Assembly: GCA_031178585.1 (NCBI GenBank)
Contig: JAPSIT010000051.1
Span: 1 to 11,513, forward strand
Length of the DNA stretch: 11,513 nt
Direction of reading: 5' to 3'
Source of the DNA: Arthrobacter sp.
GTDB lineage: Bacteria; Actinomycetota; Actinomycetes; Actinomycetales; Micrococcaceae
Made by a program: the position numbers and the translations under genes. The first letter of the stretch is position 1. Each line of letters opens with the position of its first letter. The notes below the pieces were generated by a model. The model had not been told where the DNA came from. It was given only the letters and a program-made list of their open reading frames with translations, and searched no databases. Below are positions 6,514 to 11,513 of this stretch, in pieces.

Positions 6514-7936
6514 TGTGCGGCTTCCTTTTGGACGGGTCCTGCCCGTCCTTAAGCACAGAGGACAGGCGTGGGAGGAACGTTCCGGCTTGGGAGAGGATGC
6601 CGCCGATCATGCCGTTGAGGCCGTCGCCGCCGTTCAGCACTGTCATCTGGCCCACGTGACCGAACGGCTCAGCCGCAGCCGAGACGATGGCCGGCATGTT
6701 CTCCGCCAACTGCTGGGCGATGACGGCGTCCTGGTTTGTCTCGAGCGCGTCGCCGCGTGCCTTGATGCCCTCAGCTTCCGCGAGGGCCTTGGCCTTGATC
6801 GCCGACGCCGCGGCATCACCGCGGGCCCTCGTTGCAGCGGCCTCAGCTTCACCTGTCACACGGGTGGCTCCCGCAATGGCCGCTGCAGCCGTAGCGCTGG
6901 CCTGGGCCTCGACTTCAACGCGCCGGGCATTGGCCTGCGCTTCGAGTTCAGTCCGTTTGGCCCTCGCTTCGGCGGCGCTGATGTCCGCGGACTTCTGGGC
7001 CTCGGCTTCGGTCCGCTGCGCGTAGGCCTTGGCATCGGCTGGTTTGCGGATGACGGTCTGGAGCTTCTGTTCCTCGCGGTCCGCCTCCAACTTGGCCACT
7101 TCGGTTTCCTGGACCACCACCTGCTGCCGCGCCGTTGCTTCCGCCAGCGGCCCCGCCTGGGCAGCGTTCGCCTTGGCCCGCTCGGCGTTGGCTTGGGCAA
7201 CGGACTGTTTGATGGCCGAGACACTCTGGGCGTCGGCAATCTGCGCCGCTGCCTCGGCTTCCTTCTCAGCCGCTTCCCGGTTCCTGGTTGCCTCTGCGAT
7301 GCGGGCCTCCATCTTGACCTGCGCAATATGCGGTTTGGCGATGTTCTGGATGTACCCGGTGGGATCCTGCAGGTCTTTTATCTGAAGTGAATCCACGACG
7401 AGTCCGAGCTTTTCCATTTCCACGCCGCTCGCGCCGCGGACCTGGGAAGCCAGTTTGTCGCGTTCGCGGATGATTTCCTCCACCGTCATGCTGCCGATGA
7501 TGGAGCGGAGATGTCCCTCAAAGACGTTGTAGACCTGGCTTTCCATCTTTGGCTGCTGGCCGAGAAACCTTCGCGCGGCATTGGCAATGAATGCCGGGGC
7601 ATCACCGATTTTGTAGATGACCACGCCATCCACAATGACCTGGATGCCCTGAGACGTGACACATGAGACCGTGAGTTCCCTTTCATTCAGGGTTAGGGAC
7701 AAGGTCCTCACCGTTTGCAGCCCGGGAACCACGAGCGCGCCCCGGCCGGTGACAATCTTGAAGTCCATCCCGTCGGTGTTCTCCAGGGTTCCGCGCGTCA
7801 AGCCCGAAATGATCAGGGCTTCATTGGGCTCAGCCACCTTCCACATCAGTTTTATGGCCCCCCACACAAGAGTGATTCCGGCGAGAACCCCGACGATTGC
7901 GGCGATAACAGGGAAGAAGGCTGACAGGGCTTCCAT
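6506..7936 (-). CDS. Flotillin-like SPFH/band 7 membrane protein
   Basis: A 476-residue flotillin. One N-terminal hydrophobic segment (about 8-32) anchors it to the membrane. The SPFH/band 7 domain follows (about 33-205) with typical blocks such as ITGRG-like VTGRGALVVPGLQ (62-74), TSQGIQVIVDGVVIYKIGD (94-112) and LGLVVDSLQIKDLQDP (177-192). Residues about 208-395 form a long Ala/Glu/Arg-rich coiled coil with many EAEA-type repeats, and the C-terminus is Gly/hydrophobic (about 420-460). Flotillins oligomerise and organise membrane microdomains in bacteria. The ATG at 7936 has AAAGGA seven bases upstream. The gene overlaps the NfeD-like gene downstream, the classic flotillin/NfeD operon pair. 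The length and domain order are normal. Confidence 0.93.
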   Translation of the reverse strand: MEALSAFFPVIAAIVGVLAGITLVWGAIKLMWKVAEPNEALIISGLTRGTLENTDGMDFKIVTGRGALVVPGLQTVRTLSLTLNERELTVSCVTSQGIQVIVDGVVIYKIGDAPAFIANAARRFLGQQPKMESQVYNVFEGHLRSIIGSMTVEEIIRERDKLASQVRGASGVEMEKLGLVVDSLQIKDLQDPTGYIQNIAKPHIAQVKMEARIAEATRNREAAEKEAEAAAQIADAQSVSAIKQSVAQANAERAKANAAQAGPLAEATARQQVVVQETEVAKLEADREEQKLQTVIRKPADAKAYAQRTEAEAQKSADISAAEARAKRTELEAQANARRVEVEAQASATAAAAIAGATRVTGEAEAAATRARGDAAASAIKAKALAEAEGIKARGDALETNQDAVIAQQLAENMPAIVSAAAEPFGHVGQMTVLNGGDGLNGMIGGILSQAGTFLPRLSSVLKDGQDPSKRKPHNA

Positions 7937-7974
7937 GGATGTGTCCTTTCACTTCATTGGAAAAGGCGAAATCA

Positions 7975-8009
7975 CAGTCCGGCCGGCACACCCGAACCTG
8001 CCGGGACTG
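7975..8009. promoter_or_regulatory. Bulged hairpin upstream of flotillin
   Basis: CAGTCC-GGC-CGGCA (7975-7988) pairs with TGCCGGGACTG (7999-8009), giving an 11-bp stem with a 3-base bulge and a 10-base loop. It lies 38 bases before the flotillin start and 118 bases after the nuclease stop. On the minus strand it is followed by TGATTTCGCCTTTTCC, so it could end nuclease transcription, or be a flotillin leader structure if that promoter lies further upstream. The rest of the gap (7937-8126) holds a few short competing stems near 8074-8102 and nothing else that I can support. Confidence 0.4.
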
Positions 8010-8126
8010 CCAGCTTTCATAGACAGTCTTGTTGCGTGCGAGCGAGAAAGTCCAGCAATTTGATGATCAGAAACGGGTGGGCGGCCCGAGTACCCGACGG
8101 GCTCAGCGCGTGTCTGCCGGTTCCTG

Positions 8127-9029
8127 CTAGTGCTGCTCCAGGATGCGGCGGGCGTCCCGCTGGGCTTCGAGCTCTTCCGGCGTGACCGTCTGCCCGGCTA
8201 GGTAGCCGGCTCCGGCGATGAGGTGCCGGAGTTCAGCGACAGTGAGGGGCGTGGCAACACCGAGGTGCGCCATGGCATGGCAGTTGGGACACAGGGGCAC
8301 CAGGTCAGCCACTGGGTCGAGCTGGTAGTCGCTGCCGAGGAGCTCAGGCGGGACGAGGTGGTGAACTTCGATGAAGCCGGCGGCCGCCCCGCCGTAGGTG
8401 GACTCGAAGGAGAGCCCGCAGGCGGCGCAGCTGGTGCCATGGTGGGCGATGCAGATCCGCTGCGCCTCGGGGCTGCTTTCGAAGCGGTTTACCTGCACCC
8501 GTCGAGTGGCCTGCTCCGGGTAGCTGCCCGGTATGAGGTGGCCGGGGGATGACGGTCGGGATGGGCCATACCCGCGCCACACGGTACGGATCTTCGCCTC
8601 CAGGAGTGGGTCCAAAATCGTCACCGGCCGCGTCGGTGCGACCCATGGAATGTCCGGCTCGACGTCCTCAAACAACGCCAGCGGCAACTCGTCCCCGGAC
8701 GGGATGAGGGCGTCAAAAGCAACAGCGATGTGCCGGGTGTCGGTGTGCAGGGAACCGCCACCAGCCCCGGGCGTCCCAAGTTCCGTTTCTCCTGCAGCCT
8801 CGGGCTCTCTGTGAAGGGCGCCCGAGACGAGGGTCCCGTGGCCCAGCAGGCCGCAGCGCGTCCGGGCCTGCAGCCACAGCCACACCTCGGTGCCCGCGGG
8901 CATCTGATCCGGTCCCGCCACGGTCCACTCGGTCAGGAACTGCCCGGTTTCACTCACGTGTTCGACGGCGGCCGCATAGTTCCAGCCGTCCCTGCGGTCC
9001 AGCTTCCAGACCAGGATGATCGCTGCCAT
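8127..9029 (-). CDS. HNH endonuclease with EVE/PUA-like N-terminal domain
   Basis: A 300-residue predicted nuclease. The C-terminal HNH domain is complete: zinc ligands C201 and C204 (CAAC), the EVHH core (His223, His224) and C247-P-N-C250-H251 with His255 nearby. The N-terminal part (about 1-150) starts IILVWKLDRRDGWNY and has PAGTEVWLWLQ and GLLGHGTLVSG, a pattern like the PUA-like EVE/ASCH domains that read modified bases. This suggests a modification-dependent (type IV) restriction enzyme, cytoplasmic and acting on DNA; that is inference from domain pattern. The gene stands alone with no methyltransferase beside it. The start at 9029 was preferred over an in-frame start at 9275 because the 82 extra residues are low-complexity and overlap the divergent oxidoreductase gene. 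It has a weak ribosome site and a -10-like TAAGAAT just upstream, so it is probably leaderless. Confidence 0.82.
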   Translation of the reverse strand: MAAIILVWKLDRRDGWNYAAAVEHVSETGQFLTEWTVAGPDQMPAGTEVWLWLQARTRCGLLGHGTLVSGALHREPEAAGETELGTPGAGGGSLHTDTRHIAVAFDALIPSGDELPLALFEDVEPDIPWVAPTRPVTILDPLLEAKIRTVWRGYGPSRPSSPGHLIPGSYPEQATRRVQVNRFESSPEAQRICIAHHGTSCAACGLSFESTYGGAAAGFIEVHHLVPPELLGSDYQLDPVADLVPLCPNCHAMAHLGVATPLTVAELRHLIAGAGYLAGQTVTPEELEAQRDARRILEQH

Positions 9030-9035
9030 ACGCCT

Positions 9036-9042
9036 ATTCTTA
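9036..9042 (-). promoter_or_regulatory. Candidate -10 element for a leaderless HNH transcript
   Basis: On the minus strand TAAGAAT ends six bases before the ATG at 9029, the spacing expected when transcription begins at the start codon. No Shine-Dalgarno sequence and no convincing -35 box are visible. The match to the -10 consensus is partial. Confidence 0.3.
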
Positions 9043-9149
9043 CAGCCATCCGCCGGGGTGGACCCGCTGTCTTCAGCGGCAGAAGTATCCGCCGCTTCGC
9101 TTGTTGCTTCGCCTGAAGTTGTACGTGCGGCGCTGCTTGGCGGGGCCTG

Positions 9150-9176
9150 TTGCCTCCAGCAGGAGCCGGGTAGGGT
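9150..9176 (+). promoter_or_regulatory. Promoter for a leaderless sulfide:quinone oxidoreductase transcript
   Basis: TAGGGT (9171-9176) fits the actinobacterial -10 pattern TANNNT and lies seven bases before the ATG at 9184, placing the transcription start at the start codon. A weak -35, TTGCCT (9150-9155), is 15 bases further up, a short spacer. No good ribosome binding site precedes the ATG, which agrees with a leaderless message. Confidence 0.45.
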
Positions 9177-9183
9177 CGAGGCC

Positions 9184-10482
9184 ATGACAACCGCATCGGG
9201 CCCGGCCCGCTCCAGCACTCCGCCCGTACCGCCGTCGTCCGTCCCCGGAGCCTCCACCAAGGGGACACTGGTCATCGCCGGACGCGGGAACAGGCATCAC
9301 GAAGTGGTGGTGATCGGCGGCGGCAACGCCGGCATCTCCCTGGCAGCACGGCTCCGCCGCTACGGGGTCCGGGACATCGCCGTCGTCGAACCCAGCGGCA
9401 GGCACCTCTTCCAGCCCCTGTTCTCCCACATTGGCGGCGGAACGGCGGAGCCGGCAGAAGCCGTCCGGGCACAGGCATCGGTGATGCCGGACGGCGTCAC
9501 CTGGATCCAGGACAGCGCCGCGGACATCCGGCCCGATGCCAAGGCCGTGGTGCTCGCCTCCGGCTCCGAGGTCACGTACGGCCACGTGGTGGTTTGCCCA
9601 GGCCTGCAGCTCGACTGGCACAAGGTGCCCGGCCTCGCCGAGGCGATGAACTCGCCGTATGGCTCCTCCAACTATGTCTATGAGTTGGCTTCCAAGACCT
9701 GGAACCTGCTCAAAGAGCTGCGCAGCGGCACGGCTGTGTTCACCATGCCTTCGGGTCCGGTCAAATGCGGCGGCGCCTCCCAGAAACCGATGTACCTGGC
9801 GTGCGACTACTGGCGGCAGCAGGGCGTCCTGGACCAGATCAGGGTGGTGCTCGTAGTCCCCACACGCACTGTCTACGGTGTTCCCGGCGTGGATGAGGAG
9901 CTGAACCGGAAGATCAACGAGTACGGCATCGAACTGCGCTGCAACAGCGAGGTCGTGGCCGTGGATGCGGAGGGGCGGACGGTCCAGGTCCAGGACTCGC
10001 AGGCGGACCGGACGGAGAGCCTGGCCTACGACGTTCTGCACGCTGTGCCGCCACAATCCGCTCCGGACTGGCTGAAGGCCACAAGCCTGCCGGCAAAGGG
10101 GGAGAGCGGCGGATTCGTGGAGGTTGATCCGGAGACGCTGCGCCACACCCGCTACCCGAACGTGTGGTCCCTGGGCGACGCAGCGGGCACGAGGAATTCT
10201 AAGGCCGGCGCCGCCCTTCGGAAGCAGACCACGGTACTGGCCAAGAACCTGAAGGCCGTCCTGAAGGGAGTGGAGCCCAAAAGCAAGTACAACGGCTACT
10301 CGGCCTGCCCGTTTACCGTCTCCCGCTCAACAGTCGTGTTTGCCGAGTTCGACGACCAGTACAGGCCAATGCCCACCCTTCCGAAGGTTCATGTGGCCAA
10401 GGAACGGCGGTCAACCTGGATCCTCGAGCGTGATCTCTTCCCCGGCATCTACTGGAACCTCATCCTCAAGGGCCGCGCCTAG
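9184..10482 (+). CDS. sqr: Sulfide:quinone oxidoreductase, type II (FAD-dependent)
   Basis: A 432-residue flavoprotein that oxidises sulfide to sulfane sulfur and passes electrons to the membrane quinone pool. Visible features are the FAD-binding VVVIGGGNAG (41-50), Cys195 in GPVKCGGASQKPMYL, SLGDAAG (329-335) binding the flavin, Cys375 in YNGYSACPF, and a C-terminal amphipathic WNLILKG-type membrane-contact end. The two cysteines and the KYNGY..CP block match the mitochondrial SQOR/HMT2-like type II group, where they hold the catalytic trisulfide. Residues 1-38 are a Ser/Pro/Gly-rich extension not expected in the family; no good later start exists and a -10 box fits the ATG at 9184. No persulfide dioxygenase or rhodanese gene is visible nearby. 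The likely role is sulfide detoxification. Confidence 0.88.
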   Translation: MTTASGPARSSTPPVPPSSVPGASTKGTLVIAGRGNRHHEVVVIGGGNAGISLAARLRRYGVRDIAVVEPSGRHLFQPLFSHIGGGTAEPAEAVRAQASVMPDGVTWIQDSAADIRPDAKAVVLASGSEVTYGHVVVCPGLQLDWHKVPGLAEAMNSPYGSSNYVYELASKTWNLLKELRSGTAVFTMPSGPVKCGGASQKPMYLACDYWRQQGVLDQIRVVLVVPTRTVYGVPGVDEELNRKINEYGIELRCNSEVVAVDAEGRTVQVQDSQADRTESLAYDVLHAVPPQSAPDWLKATSLPAKGESGGFVEVDPETLRHTRYPNVWSLGDAAGTRNSKAGAALRKQTTVLAKNLKAVLKGVEPKSKYNGYSACPFTVSRSTVVFAEFDDQYRPMPTLPKVHVAKERRSTWILERDLFPGIYWNLILKGRA

Positions 10483-10561
10483 GGCCGTGCCTGGGCGCGC
10501 TTGCGGGCGGCATCTGGCCGCTAAAGAGTACGCATTCTAAGGAGCGTTGGCTGCGAACACA

Positions 10562-10600
10562 ACGGCGGCCGCCTCACCGGTTCGGTGAGACGGCCGCCGT
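10562..10600. terminator. Long bidirectional terminator between convergent genes
   Basis: ACGGCGGCCGCCTCACC (10562-10578) pairs with GGTGAGACGGCCGCCGT (10584-10600), 17 positions with one mismatch, and a further pair may close the loop to GTT. On the plus strand it is followed by CATGTTGTTAGGTGTTTTGG, which is T-rich. It lies between the oxidoreductase stop (10482) and the DUF3618 stop (10608), so it can serve both genes. Confidence 0.8.
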
Positions 10601-10607
10601 CATGTTG

Positions 10608-11252
10608 TTAGGTGTTTTGGACGTGGTCCTTGGCGTCGGTGGCGCTGGTTTTGACGTCGGTCACGGCAGTTTGGCCTTCGTCCTTGACGTGGGCTGCGGC
10701 GTCGGTGGCGGTGGCCTTGACGTTTTCCATGGCTTCCTGGGCGGGTTCCTTCATGCCCTGGGCCATGTCCTTGGCCGCCTCGGTGAGCTGCGTGGTGACC
10801 GGTTCCGCCGCGCTCTTGAGTGCTTCGGCTGCTTCGCGTTCCTTCTGGCTCGGCGGGATCAGCGAGGAGACGAGCAGGCCGGCGCCGAAGGCGATCAGGC
10901 CCGCGGCCAGCGGGTTGCCCTGGGTTTTCGCGGCGGCCTTGTTCGGCATGTCGCTGATCGTTTCGCCGGCGGTGCTGATGGCGTTGCCGGCGGCGTCGGT
11001 GGCCTGGTGGATGCCCCCGGAGGTGCTGTGCGCGGCGTGGTGGACGCTGCCGGAGGCGCTGTGGGTGGCGTGGTCGGCTGCTCCCATGACTTTCTCCTTC
11101 ACTCCAAAGACGGCGTCTTTGACCTTGGTGGTCTGCCGGTGGACGATATTCGAGGGGGTGACTTTGTCCGCGACCGCGTCCACGTTCGTGCCCAACCGGG
11201 CGCGGGTGGCTTCGATGTCGGCGCGGATGGCGTCCGGGTTCTCGTTGCTCAT
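10608..11252 (-). CDS. DUF3618 family protein with LEA-like repeats
   Basis: A 214-residue protein of unknown function. The N-terminus carries the DUF3618 signature IRADIEATRARLGTNVDAVA (9-28). Residues about 60-92 are three approximate 11-residue repeats (DHATHSASGSV, HHAAHSTSGGI, HQATDAAGNAI), rich in His, Ala and Ser. A hydrophobic segment (about 114-132, ending LIPPSQKERE) may be a membrane anchor or hairpin. The tail (about 137-214) is Ala/Lys/Glu/Asp-rich with amphipathic, LEA-like periodicity. The ATG follows the TAA of the upstream holin-X gene with no gap (TAAATG), and GGAGG lies 7 bases before it, so the two are translationally coupled. In actinobacteria DUF3618 genes often sit beside holin-X genes; an envelope stress role is inferred. 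Confidence 0.85.
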   Translation of the reverse strand: MSNENPDAIRADIEATRARLGTNVDAVADKVTPSNIVHRQTTKVKDAVFGVKEKVMGAADHATHSASGSVHHAAHSTSGGIHQATDAAGNAISTAGETISDMPNKAAAKTQGNPLAAGLIAFGAGLLVSSLIPPSQKEREAAEALKSAAEPVTTQLTEAAKDMAQGMKEPAQEAMENVKATATDAAAHVKDEGQTAVTDVKTSATDAKDHVQNT

Positions 11253-11513
11253 TTAGTGGCCTCCGTTGGGTTTGAGGGTGGGCGGGATTTCCTGGACGGT
11301 TTCGACGGTCTGGGGCATGCCCTTGACGGTCTTAAGTTCCTTCTTGCCGATCGAGGCGAGGACCGCGGCGATGATGCCCCAGATCACGGCGACGACGACG
11401 GCGGACCAGCCCAGGCCCATCAGCTCGCCCAGGGCGTACCAGAGGGCGATGGAGAGGAACAGGAGCACGAAGTGCCCGGCCACGCCGGCGCCGGCGAGCA
11501 TGCCGCCGCCTTT
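11253..11513 (-). CDS. Holin-X family membrane protein, 3' part only
   Basis: The last 86 codons of a gene whose start lies beyond the right edge; the frame is open to base 11513. Two transmembrane helices are visible, roughly VAGHFVLLFLSIALWYALGEL and WSAVVVAVIWGIIAAVLASI, joined by a short Gly-containing turn. A polar tail follows containing KKELKTVKGMPQTVETVQE. The helix pair and the PQTVETV tail match the actinobacterial putative holin-X superfamily (PF07332), a chromosomal family that is not part of a prophage here. The upstream-visible KGGG before the first helix belongs to the linker. It is cotranscribed with the DUF3618 gene, whose ribosome binding site lies in its last codons. The function is unknown. 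Confidence 0.82.
   Translation of the reverse strand, partial: KGGGMLAGAGVAGHFVLLFLSIALWYALGELMGLGWSAVVVAVIWGIIAAVLASIGKKELKTVKGMPQTVETVQEIPPTLKPNGGH

Noticed and set aside
6238..6552. Plus-strand frame with a good AGGAG five bases before ATG, antisense to the NfeD-like gene
   Set aside because: The start signal is good, but the protein has no family features and is a mirror of the NfeD-like and flotillin ends. I consider the site chance, though RNA-seq could show antisense expression. The CATATGAATTC next to it looks like a cloning junction, but no vector sequence surrounds it.
6455..7390. 311-codon plus-strand open frame antisense to flotillin
   Set aside because: It mirrors the Ala/Glu-rich coiled coil of flotillin and has no independent evidence.
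9030..9275. N-terminal extension of the HNH nuclease from an upstream ATG
   Set aside because: The 82 added residues are low-complexity, overlap the divergent oxidoreductase gene and precede the natural start at MAAIILVWK.
9073..10146. 357-codon minus-strand open frame antisense to the sulfide:quinone oxidoreductase
   Set aside because: It has no domain; the plus strand encodes an enzyme with intact FAD and cysteine motifs.
10612..11256. 214-codon plus-strand open frame exactly opposite the DUF3618 gene
   Set aside because: It looks membrane-like only because Ala/Lys/Glu/Asp codons read as hydrophobic residues when mirrored. The minus strand has the DUF3618 signature and a well-placed ribosome site.
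11253..11513. Reading the holin-like gene as evidence of a prophage
   Set aside because: Holin-X family proteins are common chromosomal actinobacterial genes; no phage structural, lysis or integrase genes are present.
1..11513. tRNA, rRNA, CRISPR array, riboswitch or insertion sequence
   Set aside because: I looked for cloverleaf ends, regular spaced repeats, transposase motifs and terminal inverted repeats with target duplications, and found none that I could support.

Overview
The window looks like chromosomal DNA of a high-GC actinobacterium, most plausibly an Arthrobacter/Pseudarthrobacter-type member of the Micrococcaceae. The basis is the high GC content, GTG starts, likely leaderless starts, an MgtA-type glycosyltransferase beside a UDP-glucose dehydrogenase, an actinobacterial holin-X/DUF3618 pair, and copies of a dispersed palindromic element of the GGTTTCG..GCTCAACCA type that I associate with Arthrobacter genomes. 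The genus is inference; no rRNA or tRNA gene is present to fix it.

Layout. A perfect 11-bp hairpin terminator (29-56) closes an unseen neighbour. A gene-poor leader of about 340 bp follows, then a short-chain dehydrogenase/reductase on the plus strand (396-1235). It converges on a PAS-PAS-GGDEF-EAL cyclic-di-GMP protein on the minus strand (1308-3473), and an imperfect repeat-derived hairpin lies between the two. An 85-bp gap holding a perfect 19-bp palindrome (3515-3533) separates the GGDEF-EAL gene from a two-gene minus-strand operon: glycosyltransferase (4932-6155) then UDP-glucose 6-dehydrogenase (3559-4935), overlapping by 4 bases. The 3' end of the glycosyltransferase gene carries the dispersed repeat inside the reading frame.

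Next, also on the minus strand, is a flotillin (SPFH) gene (6506-7936) overlapping a very short NfeD-like OB-fold gene (6265-6513). A stand-alone gene for a predicted EVE/PUA-like plus HNH nuclease follows (8127-9029). It is divergent from a type II sulfide:quinone oxidoreductase (9184-10482, plus strand). Both of these genes appear to start leaderless from a shared 154-bp divergent promoter region. A long bidirectional terminator (10562-10600) separates the oxidoreductase from a tightly coupled pair on the minus strand: the end of a holin-X family membrane protein (11253 to the window edge) and a DUF3618 protein with LEA-like 11-residue repeats (10608-11252).

How the genes work together. The dehydrogenase supplies UDP-glucuronate, and the MgtA-like transferase may use it, or GDP-mannose, to build a membrane glycolipid anchor. 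Flotillin and its NfeD partner act in membrane microdomain organisation, and holin-X and DUF3618 are envelope-associated. Much of the window therefore concerns the cell envelope, with added c-di-GMP signalling, sulfide detoxification and a possible modification-dependent restriction enzyme. I see no tRNA, rRNA, CRISPR array, transposase or integrase, and no obvious multi-gene novel system. The most unusual points are the repeat-encoded glycosyltransferase tail, the palindrome before the c-di-GMP gene, the membrane-less NfeD partner and the EVE-like/HNH gene.
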